Of a DNA stretch of 64,000 nt, positions 23,829-34,660 are shown piece by piece. The stretch's first letter is position 1, and each line of letters opens with the position of its first letter. Source of the stretch: Cydia pomonella (lineage: Eukaryota; Arthropoda; Insecta; Lepidoptera; Tortricidae); assembly GCF_033807575.1 (NCBI RefSeq), contig NC_084726.1, positions 496,001 through 560,000 of the forward strand, in the 5' to 3' direction. The translations under genes were made by a program, and so were the position numbers. The notes below the pieces were generated by a model. It was not told the origin of the DNA. It saw nothing but the letters and a program-made list of their open reading frames with translations, and ran no database searches.

Positions 23829-23945
23829 GTTATTTATTTATACTTTATTGCACATAAAATATTAAGTACAAATGGCGGACTTAATGCCTTAAGGCATTTT
23901 CTACCAGTCAACCACTGGGTCAAAAAGAGACGTTTGTTAGGTGCA
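23829..23945 (-). mobile_element. LINE 3' end fragment
   Basis: It contains TTTATACTTTATTGCACATA, AAATGGCGGACTTAATGCCT, AAGGCATTTTCTACCAGTCA and ACCACTGGGT, which looks like a 3' end of a moth LINE read from the minus strand. A related 5' segment (CTGACTGGTAGAGAATGCC) is seen at 9027-9045. Confidence 0.55.
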
Positions 23946-24282
23946 GGCTTTGTACTTGAGAAATAATAACCGATATCACTACCTACTATTTACTAATTAA
24001 ATACTAATTAATATAATATAATGAAATCATAAACTTAAACATATACTTTGTATGATATACGAGTACTTACATACTGTTATAGTTATACTGTTCGAATGTC
24101 CTATTCTTATTTGGTTTCCAACATATTTCATATAAGATACTGCAATCAGTTTCCACATAAGGTAAGCGTCCCAGTGCTCGACAAGCTAAATAAGCTAATA
24201 ATGTAAGTTTAAATATGTCTTCATTACCTAATTAATATTAGGTATGCAATTATTGTTTTTTTCTCCAATTATAGCCACTAAC

Positions 24283-24553
24283 GGCCCTATTCGAAGGATG
24301 ATATACGAGAACGATAAGTTCTGGTTTAGATAAGTTCTCATTTAGATATCGTTTTTATGTCGTATAATTGACAGAAGCAGCTGGATTCGGGCAACCATTG
24401 TCACTTTGACGTTAGAAATACCGTAGATAGATCTTATTGGGATCACAGCGGAATCGAAATAAATGTCAATTTTGACATGTCGTTTAGTCATCCATCTTTT
24501 AAAGATCTTTCCAAGATCTTAAACGTGTCTTAATCATTCTTCGAATCGGGCCG
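24283..24553 (-). mobile_element. TIR element family M1, copy b
   Basis: Its ends are CGGCCCTATTCGAAGGATGA and CATTCTTCGAATCGGGCCG. It is about 88 percent similar by eye to copy a at 20689-20935 but inverted, so the two lie 3.3 kb apart as inverted repeats. Non-coding. Confidence 0.75.
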
Positions 24554-24756
24554 CAAGTTTTGTTTTCACCGTGTCCTAGAACCATAACTACTCCGGGGTT
24601 TTGGGGGCATGAATCTTTACACTATCCTACAAATCAGTAAAAATGTTAACAACAGAAACTATTTTAACATTTCTAAGCACATTTAGAGCTTACTTCCTAT
24701 TTTTAATTCATGTTTCGGCAACTTTTTTTTATGGAGTACCACGATCTCACCTGATG

Positions 24757-24900
24757 GTAAGTGATGATGCGGTCTACGGTGGAGCACGCTTACCTATGAG
24801 ATATCTATTTAGCCTTGAAGAGATCCAGATTGTACTCATACGGAAACACAGACTCGGGCGGGACATTCCATTCCTTGGCAGTTCGCATAAGGAATGTTGA
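24757..24900 (-). pseudogene. LINE ORF2 C-terminal remnant
   Basis: The minus strand reads FLMRTAKEWNVPPESVFPYE then YNLDLFKAK and a stop. The motif AKEWN.LP.SVFP....L..FK is characteristic of the ORF2 end of jockey/CR1-type LINEs. Only the last 40 or so codons are present. A different LINE tail (24905 onward) abuts it. Confidence 0.65.
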
Positions 24901-24904
24901 AGCA

Positions 24905-25620
24905 AAAATCAAAATCAAAAACAAAAATTTATTCTGCAAGTAGGCCTCAAGGGCTCTTTTACAAGTCAGTAAAACATTATAGTAACATCATATAGTGACA
25001 TGAAAAATACATAACAACATTTATAAATACAACAGCCAATACCTGGGTAAACATTACATTATAATAATCTTAAAATAAATAATTACTACAATACAATAGA
25101 GATGTATAGTCTCTATGGTTAAAAATACATTAAATCTGGAGATGTAAAAGGTCCCCAATGTCAGAGTACTAATACTAATAAGATTTGGAGGTGTAAAGTC
25201 TCTCCAAGTGTCAAAATAATATTTATACTAAATAAATAAACCGCGTCTGGACTGTTAAACTAGCAGTCTCATAAACTAATGCTACAGAATACATAACTAG
25301 TATGTACCAAGTCAAGAATATTATACAATATTACAGAGACGTATAGTCTCCACGTACTAATACATTATGTTTGGAGATGTATAAGGTCCCCACGGTCTGA
25401 AAAAGTAATAATACACAATAATAATGACATTAATAAGATTTGGAGGTGTAAAGGCTCTCCAAGTGTCCAAAAATAAAAATAAATAAAAGTGTATGAAATA
25501 CATGTTTCACGTCAAGAGACTGTTCAGCTAACAATCTTAAAACTAGTTTTACAGAATACATAACTCCTATGTATCTAAGACTACCAAGAAGCGATGAACT
25601 AATTTACAATAAACAAAGTT
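24905..25620 (-). mobile_element. LINE 3' UTR with a duplicated internal segment
   Basis: It begins with an A/T tail and TTTATTCTGCAAGTAGGCCT, CAAGGGCTCTTTTACAAGTC. Inside, a segment starting GAGA(T/C)GTATAGTCTC recurs at about 25100 and 25336 (period about 236), each copy followed by GGAGATGTA(A/T)AAGGTCCCCA and AGATTTGGAGGTGTAAAG. Related motifs (TTAGAGAC, TACATCTCTA) occur on the plus strand at 46870-46985, the sequence that hosts the Helitron. Confidence 0.6.
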
Positions 25621-26090
25621 ATAAGTACACGAAATCAATCCCCCTCCCTAAACCCCGGAGTATGCAGACAACCCAAATCGTATCGTACAATGTATAAGGG
25701 CTTTAAGCGTAACGCGAGCGCGTCCTAAATCACGGAGATTTACGGCGCCAGTAATCGTAAGACGAGCTTAGCCCTAATATAATGAAGTGGAGATACTTTA
25801 GGATTTAACGGAGGATAATCCAGGAAAAATGAGCGGGAAATCAGTAAAATTGAGTGTCTGTATTTCTAAACAAAAATAGGTCTTACAAAACAAGAAGAAT
25901 ACCACAGAAGATACAAGTTTAGTTTTGATTCTGTTCTGATACGCGAGTTTGACACAACTAAATATAACTAGATTTTAAAGCAGGATAATCCAGTACAAAT
26001 TTGAGAGAAATCGATGTTATTTGTAGTTGAAAAATTTGTGGTACTAGGCGATGATATAGGTACCTATATACGTATAAAATAATAATAATT
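25621..26090. other. No gene seen
   Basis: Mixed sequence with two similar short phrases (GGAGGATAATCCAGGAAAAA at 25810 and GCAGGATAATCCAGTACAAA at 25980), so possibly an old repeat. No exon recognised. Confidence 0.35.
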
Positions 26091-26097
26091 CAGCCTA

Positions 26098-26365
26098 TAT
26101 AAGTCCCACTGCTGGGCACAGGCCTCCTCTCATGCGCGAGAGGGCTCGGGCTATAGTCCCCACGCTAGCCCAATGCGGATTGGGGACTTCACATACACCT
26201 TTGAATTTCCTCGCAGATGCATGCAGGTTTCCTCACGATGTTTTCCTTCACCGAAAAGCTAGTGGTAAATATCAAATGATATTTCGTACATAAGTTCCGA
26301 AAAACTCATTGGTACGAGTCAGGATTTGAACCCGCGACCTCCGGATTGAAAGTCGGACGTCATAT
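26098..26365 (-). mobile_element. SINE family 2, copy d, with alternative tail
   Basis: On the minus strand, a head fragment with GGTCGCGGGTTCAAATCCTG and the family 2 body (ATTTGATATTTACCACTAGC, GAAAACATCGTGAGGAAACC) is joined to the tail GCATACATCTGC...CCGCATTGGGCTAGCGTG, GGCCTGTGCCCAGCAGTGGG, also seen at 10644-10830. So two tail types follow one body in this genome. Confidence 0.75.
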
Positions 26366-26625
26366 CCACTCGTATATACATAGAAAAAAACCCAAGACTC
26401 GGGAACAAATAGCGCCTCTAGCGTCACTACTCTTTTAGGTTCTGGTAGAATACCAGCGCTGCGGGTCTCCGCAGCTTTATGCTGAGCCAGCACCTAATCT
26501 TCGCACCATCACATGGCTCGACCCATTTTCATACTTTGTTATTTTTGTATTCATTAGGAATTTAAGACAAAGCATGTTTGTTCCAATTATTTGTGCATGT
26601 TTCTATTTTTATTACTACTTACGTA

Positions 26626-26684
26626 AACTTTTGGTACGGTAATCTATATAGAGATGACCTCTTCTGATTACCGTACCAAAAGTT
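26626..26684. repeat. Perfect 19 bp inverted repeat with 21-base loop
   Basis: Arms are AACTTTTGGTACGGTAATC (26626-26644) and GATTACCGTACCAAAAGTT (26666-26684). As RNA it would be a stable hairpin. It is most simply a short foldback element; no flanking duplication is obvious. Confidence 0.7.
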
Positions 26685-26964
26685 AAAGTAAACCGCCATA
26701 GCCAGTGTGGGATTTTTTTTAATTTTTAGGGATAAAGAAAATTAAAAATCATAGCTCAGAAAATAACAGGGATAGGAAGCTGAAAATTACGAGAAATAAT
26801 AATTAACATGAGGGCTCTCAATAAAAAAAATACTGTAAATATTTCGTGGAAGGGCCGCTTTCACATGAAAACATATATGCTCTTTAAAATTATGCTTGAA
26901 ACTAATAATATCGGCCATTAGAGCCATGTAATAATCAGAAGAAAAAAGTTTTTTATCTTTCTAA

Positions 26965-27115
26965 ATATCTGTGATTCGGACCCGGTACCATCGGCTTGAT
27001 AGCTTATTTTAATTTTTGTCTATATCTATCAATTATAATGATCGTCGACTAGTACCCCCAACACAAACCTTATTGAGCTTACTGTAGGGGAAGGTGGATT
27101 TGTGTAAGATATATT
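26965..27115 (+). mobile_element. SINE family 1 fragment, degraded
   Basis: It has GATTCGGACCCGGTACCATC, GGCTT, then the tail (GTCGACTAGTACCCCCAACA, CAAACCTTATTGAGCTTACT, GTGTAAGATAT). The middle is replaced by unrelated AT-rich bases. Confidence 0.5.
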
Positions 27116-27312
27116 GAAAATGTCTGGCTTAATCCGATTCTCGTGACATCAGGCCAAAATGTCAATCGTCTATAGAAAACGCCAATCAAAAGTTTAATAA
27201 TGTATGGAAATAGTCACGATACATTATTTAATTTCGTTTCTCGATGTACGATTGTCATCTTGGCTAGACACGCTGATCTTGGCCACTTTGAACTTGAACC
27301 ATTCATCATTAT

Positions 27313-28075
27313 CATCTTCCTCGCATTTTGCCACGGCTCATGGAAGCCTGGGGTCCGCTTGACAACTAATGCCCAGAATTGGCGTAGACACTAGTTTTAC
27401 GAAAGCGACTGCCATCTGACCTTCCAACCCAGAGGGTAAGTTAGGCCTTATTGGGATTAGTGAATCGTGGATACGACAAATCTTTCGTGCGTGCAGCCAA
27501 ACTGTGGAATGAGCTGTCTATTCCGCTCAGACAAGCACAATCGGCTGCGTCGCTCAAGGTTAGGTTGAAGAAGCTGTGGTTATCTGACTGCTCAATAATT
27601 TTCCTTTCCTAGTGTATAATTACTAATTATTTTCCACTTTTTTCATTCTTTTTTGTTTAGCTTAATTTCCCTATTACTTTTTTGTGTAATATATGTATGT
27701 TTATCCTATAAAGTTTGTATGTATCAACTTTCTGGTACCTTGTTGTACATGTTGCTGCATTTGTGACCCTCTTCTCACTCTCTCCTGTCATTTACTCCAA
27801 ATTTAACTGGAAGAGATCCCTTCAAGGGATAAGTTCGCCTTTGTACTTAGCTTTTCCTAATTGTAAGTTCCTTTTATTATGTATTTTTGTACAATAAAGA
27901 GTTTACTACTACTAATACTATTAGTCGTTACAATGTTTTCCTCCACCGAAAAGCGACTGGTAAATATCAATCAATATCTTGTACATAAGTTCCGAAAAAC
28001 TCTTTGGTAAGAGCCGGGGTTTGAACCCACGACCTCCGGATTGGAAGTTCGCTCTTACCGCTAAACCGCCAGCGC
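27313..28075 (-). mobile_element. SINE family 2, copy e, split by a LINE 3' end
   Basis: The tail half is 27313-27462 (TTTTGCCACGGCTCATGGAA, CTTCCAACCCAGAGGGTAAG) and the head half 27922-28075 (TTTTCCTCCACCGAAAAGCG, GGGTTTGAACCCACGACCTC, GGCGGTTTAGCGGTAAGAGC on the minus strand). The break is at ATTAGT, which appears on both sides of the inserted LINE. Confidence 0.8.
27463..27921 (+). pseudogene. LINE 3' end inserted in a SINE
   Basis: The coding end reads KSFVRAAKLWNELSIPLRQA, QSAASLKVRLKKLWLSD and a stop near 27610. The pattern (F)VRAAKLWN.L....R......S.K..LK..WL is the usual ORF2 terminus of jockey/CR1-type LINEs. A 3' UTR follows, ending in AATAAAGAGTTTACTACTAC. The copy is strongly 5'-truncated and is flanked by ATTAGT. 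Confidence 0.75.
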
Positions 28076-28430
28076 AAACTCCCATTCAAATAACCAAATA
28101 CTCTTGAAAAAATCCTCAAGTATCTTTCTTCACGACTAAAATAAGGAAGCACTAAACTTCTTAATACTCATGCCACAGTCAACGCAAACACGACAAATCT
28201 AAAAGAAGAGCATTGTTCAAGTCACGAACTAAATAAAACAAGTTGCAGCAAAAACTACGGCCAAGTTCGGAAACTCGGCAGACTTGGCGAAGTGAACTAA
28301 CAAGTTTATTTATGAAAGTACGGTCATGTGATGTGTGACGGGTTTCTGATTCGGCTAGCGTTGTACAAAGGAGAAGCTTCTGAAACCTCTTGGAAATCTT
28401 TCGGACCCGGGTACGTCTTTCTTTGTTTCT
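28076..28430. other. No gene seen
   Basis: Non-repetitive sequence without recognisable exon or element. Confidence 0.4.
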
Positions 28431-28616
28431 TTCTTTTTAGGGTTATGTACCCAAAGAGTCAAACGGGACCCTATTACTGAGACTCCGCTGTCCGTCCGTC
28501 CGTTCGTCCGTCCGTCTGTCACTAGGCCGTATCTCATGAACTGTGATAGTTAGCCAGTTGAAATTTTTACAGATTATGTATATCTGTTGCCGCTATAACA
28601 ATAAATACTAAAAACA
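28431..28616 (-). repeat. Family R repeat, short form, 3' part (copy E)
   Basis: On the minus strand it reads ATAGCGGCAACAGATATAC, TATCACAGTTCATGAGATAC, then a GACGGACGGACGAACGGACG block, GGTCCCGTTTGACTC and ATAACCCTAAAAAGAAAG. It matches copy C, without the CCAAGTGCGAGTC head. Confidence 0.7.
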
Positions 28617-28989
28617 GAATATAATAAATATTTGTTTCCAATCTCGAGGTTCTCATCCAATCACCTGCACCTGGAACTTGCACTTTGCTAGTAGATGTGG
28701 CCAAAACCTTGACCTTTTTCTGGACTCCAGTTTGATAGGTTGTATTTTACTTTCATCAAATCTAACAAAGAGAAGTTGTATTTGTTTTGGTAGTAGAATC
28801 CTTCTAAATATGTACCCCCTTATTCACTAAACTTAGTAAATCTCTGTAAATTTTGTCCCTTTCTAACTCAACAATCACAAATGATTTACACAGTTAGAGT
28901 TAGTTAGACTTTACAAGCTTTTTATTTTTGAATAATTCCAGTAGAAAGTAAGACAACACTGCATGTGTGATACTTTAATAAATATATAA

Positions 28990-29629
28990 TCAAAAACCGG
29001 CCAAGAGCATGTCGGGCCATGCTCATTGCAGGGTTCCGTAGTTACTCTTCCGTCACAATAAGCTAAACTGGAGCTTAAAGTATAGTAGATTGTTAACCAA
29101 GGGATGAACTGTGGGTGTACGTCTTTTTACTATGAAGGGGAAACTTTTTGCGATAACTCAAAAACAGATAAACTGATCATATCCGCTATAGTTTTCATTT
29201 AATGTCTTTCTTAAGCTCTACTTCCAAGATTTTTTTCATATTTTTTGGACCTATGGTTGAAAAGTTAGAGGGGGGAGACACATTTTTTTTTTTCGGAGCA
29301 ATTATCTCCGAATATATTCACTTTATCAAGAAATGTTTGTTGAAGACCCCTGTTCGTTTTGAAAGACCTTTCCAACGATATCCCGCACTGTAGGGTTGAA
29401 GCAAAAAAAAATTCACCCCCACTTACCAGGTACCCTAAAAAAAATTAAATTTTTAGATTTTATTGTACGACTTTGTCGGCTTTATTGATTTATATATCCA
29501 TGCCAAATTTCAGCTTTCTAGCACTAACGACCACGGAGCAAAGCCTCGGACAGACAGACAGACAGACGGACGGACATGGCGAAACTATAAGGGTTCCTAG
29601 TTGACTACGGAACCTTAAAAAGTGCTGTA
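28990..29629 (+). repeat. Family R relative, second subtype (copy F)
   Basis: The head reads AAAACCGGCCAAGAGCATGT, CGGGCCATGCTC, GCAGGGTTCCGTAG. The end reads GACGGACATGGCGAAACTAT, AAGGGTTCC, GACTACGGAACCTTAAAAA. The interior (TTTTTTCATATTTTTTGGAC, ACTTTATCAAGAAATG, CTTTCCAACGATATCCC) matches the minus-strand copy at 54637-55327 along its whole length. Confidence 0.8.
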
Positions 29630-30510
29630 TGAAAACCGAACTGACTAAAACACCCAATATATTATTCAAGTCACATATTATTTTCATGTTCAAATTCACA
29701 CACACATTACTGCTTATTGGCTACGCACCCAATGAAGCGAAACACACAAACAAACAGTACAAGATCCCCAAACTTTATGACAGCGCCTAAGTTATGGGAA
29801 GAATTAGGGTCGTTTCCCAAACTTTATCGTGTCCATCCACCCGAAAGACTTTTACGAATCATAAACACGATTCTTTATGGGCAACTTTCAACCTAAAAGC
29901 ATGAGAACAGAGTAGTTATTACCTTGAGAAGGGATAGTAAAATTAATTCAGGCTATTTATCCATAGCGTCGAGATATTATATCGTCGTCTAGCTTCCAGT
30001 AATCGTAATGTTTTTGGCTTGACTTTAGTGCAGAGGGCGTCCGCCAGCTGGCGCGGGTACACGGAGCGGGCGCACGCAGTGATGTTAGATGCCAACATCA
30101 AAGTTATGATACAAATTTGCAAAAAAATATGATACTTAATGGAAGGTCGAGAAAAAAATATGATTCCCCATACAAATGTCCAAGAATTTACCGTGTAAAA
30201 TGAACAACATGTATGAACATCCCTCAAATTTTACATGATACGCAGGCTTGAAAAATGGTACTTGTATCATAATTAATTAATTATGGTACATATAACACCA
30301 CTGCGTCCGCGCCAGTTAGCGTTACTACAATACGTTGCACCAGCGTACGTACATTGTTATAATGCGTTGTTTCCCCCGGGATGTCCCTTCGGAACATCCC
30401 GGCGTCAATCAAGGGATATGATAGAGGAACTTGACCTTTAAACTCCCATAACAAACCCAAAAAAAAATGCGTTGTATTGTTGTTGTTGTTGGAGGAGGAA
30501 TTTTGGCCGA
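29630..30510. other. No gene assigned
   Basis: It contains a GC-richer patch at 29990-30090 and a hairpin GATGTCCCTTCGGAACATCC near 30381. I cannot assign either to a known family. Confidence 0.35.
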
Positions 30511-30655
30511 AGGGTGCGTTGGTTGCGTAATGCATCGCAACCATAATGTGATTTGTAGTGTCTAGTTTCCAGATATATTGTTATAATATTTATGTTAGTT
30601 TTAAGGTATTTATTTATGGGCCACTAGTTGCCTGAAAAAAATATTTTCATTTCAA
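30511..30655 (+). mobile_element. LINE 3' UTR, same family as 15600-15912
   Basis: The shared run is GGTTGCGTAATGCATCGCAA, CCATAATGTGATT, ATATATTGTTATAATAT, GGGCCACTAGTTGCCTGAAA and a terminal ATTTTCATTTCA. Only the 3' UTR is present. Confidence 0.75.
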
Positions 30656-31986
30656 TACAAGGCAATATAATCATATTAAAAATAATACTTTTTATGAAAA
30701 ATGCCCTCTACAATTTTTCTGAAACTTACTTTAAATTCTCGTGTAAGTTCCCAGAAACTTGCTGGAATGTTTTTGCATTCTATGTTTCGTTAACTCGCTC
30801 TCCCACTCCGTGCAACACTCTTCACTCGTTGTTTCGATTACAGCTGTCTGTCGCTGTGACATGCAGTTACAAATAGGTAAATCAATTATCTACAGCAGCT
30901 AACTTGAGCAGCCTGTGGTCGACTAGGCAACCTTATACTCTAATACATAACTGAAATACGGAATTAATCAAAATTGCATCTAAATTTACTTTAAAAATAT
31001 CCCGTAACAACAAATATACTTAACGATTATTCAAAAATATTCTTCATTTCTGAAATACCCCCATTCTTAGTTGCAACTCTGCAGCACCGATTTTGTCTCA
31101 AGAAGCGATATAGAGGTTATCTCCAAAGTGGGTGCATGCTCAACAAGCAGATACTCTTGCAGATAAGCTTTAGCGGGATATGCAAGCGCAAAATGGAAGA
31201 TTGTCTTATCTGTTATAATTTGTATTTAAATGAAACTTCTTTAAAGGAAACAATCGACATGAATTGCATGAAATGAGAAAGTTAATTAATGTTTTGCTGG
31301 AATATTTAAGTTATTTATTTATGCTGATCCCTATAAGACAGGTTTACCTAGTTTAGGGCTCAGGACACTATTCCTAGGCTTTCCAACAATAGAATGCTTC
31401 TAAAAATGTAATACTTTTCTACTGTGTAATAAGCTGCAATTTTGATACCTAAATAAATCATTTTTCATTTTCATTTAAGGAGGAATACTATATCGTAAAT
31501 ATAGAAAACTAGATATTATAATTTTACATTCACATTAAGTAGTACATAGATAAGTAGAAAACACAGTTAAATATACTACAGTTATATATTACGTACTATG
31601 TCTATATATAATTTTTTCCATGTAATAAATAAAATATTAATTAATAATTTAGCATTTTATTTCCAATAGAAAACAATACATGCACGAATAATTATAAAAA
31701 AAATTTTTTTACCTATTTTCATTAATTAATTTAATTTAAATATATTATATAGGTATGTAACACAAATGGAAAAGAAAATGTATAACGTTTGTACGTTGGT
31801 AGGTGAATATTACAGTGATATTTTTAATGAAATCTGTTAAAAAGAAGTACAGAAAGTATGTGGCGTTCCATGCCAAGTAAAGGGTCCTTATGCTCCGTGT
31901 GCATAATCTTTAGGCATCGAAATCCACGTACACTACTTACGGTGACCAACGTTTTAAATTGTATTAAGAATTTTATTTGTTAACAG
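30656..31986. other. AT-rich sequence upstream of S28 exon 1 (probably intron)
   Basis: No exon is recognisable. The 3' end supplies the branch and acceptor region TTTATTTGTTAACAG just before 31987. Because the next exon starts in mid-protein, this stretch should be the end of an intron whose 5' exon I could not find in the window. Confidence 0.5.
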
Positions 31987-32097
31987 GGATACCAGCGTGG
32001 AAGACCTGCGGTACCTGACCGTGGACCAGGCTTTGGGGGATCTTGCTCAGTTCATCCAGCACGTCAAGAGCGACTCCTTCGAAAATGGACGTTACAA
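31987..32097 (+). CDS. S28 peptidase, exon 1 of those visible
   Basis: The acceptor is AACAG|G and the donor AA|GTAGGT. The exon enters with one base completing a codon and leaves in phase 2. It encodes DTSVEDLRYLTVDQALGDLA then QFIQHVKSDSFENGRYK. The pattern S.E(N/D)L.YL...QAL.DLA.FI is the conserved helix before the nucleophile elbow in S28 enzymes. The exon is internal: there is no ATG, and the preceding exon is not in view. Confidence 0.9.
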
Positions 32098-32151
32098 GTA
32101 GGTTAATACAGCTACAGTAGATAGGTAAAATAATCAATATTATCATATCAT

Positions 32152-32562
32152 TCGACGACCGGTATGGCCTAATGGGTAGTGGCCCTGCCTATTAAGCCGA
32201 TGGCCCCGGGTTTAAATCCTGGCAAGGATTTTGTGTGATGAGCACGGATATTTGTTCCTAAGTTATGGGTGTTGTTGGGTGTGGGTGTAGAATGGGTGTT
32301 ATAGACGGACGGCCGAGGATGGACGAGACTCGCAAGAGATAGAGAGAAATGGAAATCTTTAGAGGAGGCCTTTGTCGAAATACAAGCTGATGTTAAGAAA
32401 CCCAACCGTCGGAAAAAAAACCTAATAATATTTTATTTAAATATATATATTTATTGTAGGCATATATCGTTGTCTAAATACCCAAAACACAAGCCTTATT
32501 GAGCTTACTGTGGGATTTTAGTCAATTAGTGTAATAATGTCCTATAATATTTATTTATCATT
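32152..32562 (+). mobile_element. SINE family 1, copy f, in S28 intron 1, split by an RTE-like tail
   Basis: The head is at 32152-32230 (GACGACCGGTATGGCCTAAT, CCCCGGGTTTAAATCC) and the tail at about 32455-32562 (TATATCGTTGTCTAAATACC, GAGCTTACTGTGGGA). Between them (about 32281-32450) is foreign sequence that reads DREKWKSLEEAFVEIQADV in one frame. This resembles the ORF end of RTE-type LINEs and is followed by an A-rich end. Confidence 0.7.
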
Positions 32563-32797
32563 CATATCACTGATTTATTCACAGACAACAATAGTCCACA
32601 CAATGTTAGGTAATTACAATTAAAATAGAAATTAAAATTAAGTATAAATTAATTATGAATTAAATTAAAATACATAAAATTGGCTTGTAAATGTCTGGCC
32701 CCCGTACGTGAACACTTACACAGTGACATATAGGGGCAGTCCAGCCGATCTGCAATTATGGATGGCGCTATAAGATGACTAAGCTATGTGTCAACAG

Positions 32798-32931
32798 GAA
32801 TGGCTCGGTTGGCTTAGTGGGCTGCTCCTACGCGGGCAGCATGGCTACGTGGATGAAACTGGGGTATCCACATCTCATAGATGCCGCCTTCTCCGACAGT
32901 GGACCGTTGCACGCTCAGGAAGACTTCCCCG
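32798..32931 (+). CDS. S28 peptidase, exon 2 with catalytic serine
   Basis: The acceptor is CAACAG and the donor G|GTAGGT. The first base completes the Lys codon begun in exon 1. It encodes NGSVGLVGCSYAGSMATWMK then LGYPHLIDAAFSDSGPLHAQ and EDFP. GCSYAG is the GxSYxG nucleophile elbow of family S28; the Ser is the catalytic residue. AAFSDSGPL follows where the family has A(S/W)SSAP(V/I)-type sequence. An unrelated longer open frame over this exon simply reads on into the intron. Confidence 0.95.
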
Positions 32932-33059
32932 GTAGGTGCCTACATCAATATATTCATCTCACATTTAGTTTGTGTTACCGCCTCATCTCACCGTTGATAA
33001 TTCCAAATGAAGTAAAGAGCTATCTTTGTTTTTGTGCGGGTATGTATCATAATTTCTAA

Positions 33060-34010
33060 AATCAAATATCTTAAATTCGAAAAATTCCTAAAGACAGAAC
33101 CTCGAAAATTTAAATGTCTAATGTACGAAATTCCTAAAGTTGCATGTCCTACGGTTAATCAACCTCTTTTTAAATGTCCAAAGTACAATACTGCTAGAGT
33201 ACGAAAATATTAACGACCTTTTTCCCTACGTCCAGTTGACCTAAGTTTAAAATGTATAAATTACGAAATTTCTAACGACATTTGTCCTACGTTTGTCCTG
33301 TTTCATACGTTTAACTGAAGAGTGTAACGTACAAAACTGATTATTTTATTTAATACCATAACTTATTTCTTTTACTAAAACTTACATAGACGGAACCTAT
33401 TTCTGGACGGTTTAGGGTAGGGCTCAGGCGACTCAGGGTAAGAATTAAATATTCTCGGAAATATTGAGTCTCAAAGTACTGTCATTAAGCTTTTTATACG
33501 TAGCTATTTTGAGCAGTAGACATAATTATTGACTTTCAAAGCAGGTATTGTCATAAGCATTTTGTACAAAGGAATATTGATTTTCGAAAATGAGATCGTT
33601 CGATTAAAACTATATTAGGACTAGAGTTGAAAAAACTCGGAAAAATACGGGAAAATTTCCAAACAACTCGTTTTTTTCAAGTTTCTTTCGAAAAAACAAT
33701 GCAAATTTCAGTTACAATAGTTCGGAAAAAAAGAATAAAGCCGAAAAAACAAGTTTTTTTTAAACTTCTGTATTTTTCCATATGAATTTAATTGGGAATC
33801 TAACAGGAAGGTTAAGGTTGCACGTCTAATGTGTTAGTTTCTGGCATTTTATATATTTGACACCGTCATCACTCATCAGTTGCATTGTGTGTGACGTATT
33901 TAATTTTTCTGAATAAAACAGGAAAAAAATTGAAAAAAAAACGAAATTTGGTAAAATTCTCAAAAAAAACAATTGATGTTTTCCGGAATATTCATCCCTA
34001 ATTAGGACAT
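33060..34010. other. Intron 2 sequence; degenerate short repeats
   Basis: 33060-33320 holds several loose copies of a phrase like AAATGTC(C/T)AA(A/T)GTAC(A/G)AA(A/T). 33620-33990 is rich in GAAAAAAC/AACTCG phrases. No exon is recognised. Confidence 0.4.
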
Positions 34011-34011
34011 A

Positions 34012-34083
34012 GGCTACGGATACTGCTTACCATCAGGCAGGCCGTATGCTTGTTTGCCACCGACGTAGTATATAAAAAAAAAT
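34012..34083 (+). mobile_element. SINE family 3 tail fragment in intron 2
   Basis: TAGGCTACGGATACTGCTTA, CCATCAGGCAGGCCGTATGC, TTGTTTGCCACCGACGTAGT followed by an A-rich end. The same tail ends the elements at 50700-50947 and 58803-59170. Confidence 0.7.
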
Positions 34084-34421
34084 GCATGATTAAAAATTTC
34101 ATACATTTGAGTTTTTGATTTTCAATGTTCTGTCTATAGGAATTTCGTACTTAGTATATTTGATTTCAGAAATTATGCTAAGTACATAACCTTCTGTACG
34201 TTGGAAGCCGGTGTTGCTCGAAGTTCTGTACACATGTTTCTAAATCGAAACTCAGTGAAGAGACAAGGCACTATAATGAATAGAGAACTAATATATCAAT
34301 CCTTTTCCTTACTACTTAAAAACCTGACAAGTACTCGAGGTCTGACTAATTACCTACTATTACCAGATATAATAACAAATCAATGCTGAATATTGTTTAA
34401 ATTTCTTTTAATAATTTTCAG

Positions 34422-34560
34422 AATACCTAGAGGTGATAGCAGAAGCGATACGCAGCCAAGGCAGTGAAGCATGCTTAACAACCGTCGAGCAAGCTGTCGA
34501 GCGTATTGTCGAGCAACTTGCCACAACGGACGGCCCTGCTAATATATCTAGTTTATTCAA
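34422..34560 (+). CDS. S28 peptidase, exon 3
   Basis: The acceptor is TTTTCAG and the donor AA|GTAAGT; it enters in phase 1 and leaves in phase 2. It encodes EYLEVIAEAIRSQGSEACLT, TVEQAVERIVEQLATTDGPA and NISSLFK. This is the helical insertion (lid) part of the S28 fold: Y.EV...A......C......A...... FK. It has one potential N-glycosylation site (NIS). Confidence 0.93.
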
Positions 34561-34593
34561 GTAAGTATTGATTATCCTCAAGTCTGTGTTGCT

Positions 34594-34660
34594 GTCACCT
34601 ATATGACAATTGTCAACTGACAATGATAATTTGCCGTTCATTGTACAACCATACCATACC
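34594..34660 (+). repeat. Intronic motif TGACAATGATAATTT, copy 1
   Basis: GTCAACTGACAATGATAATT, TGCCGTTCATTGTACAACC. The same order of motifs recurs in introns 3-4 at about 37705-37760 and 37845-37905. The function is unknown; it is probably an old dispersed element. Confidence 0.5.

Noticed and set aside
34201..34389. 62-codon frame upstream of S28 exon 3
   Set aside because: It begins at a non-ATG codon, lies within intron 2, and has no family similarity; the exon junctions on either side agree in phase without it.
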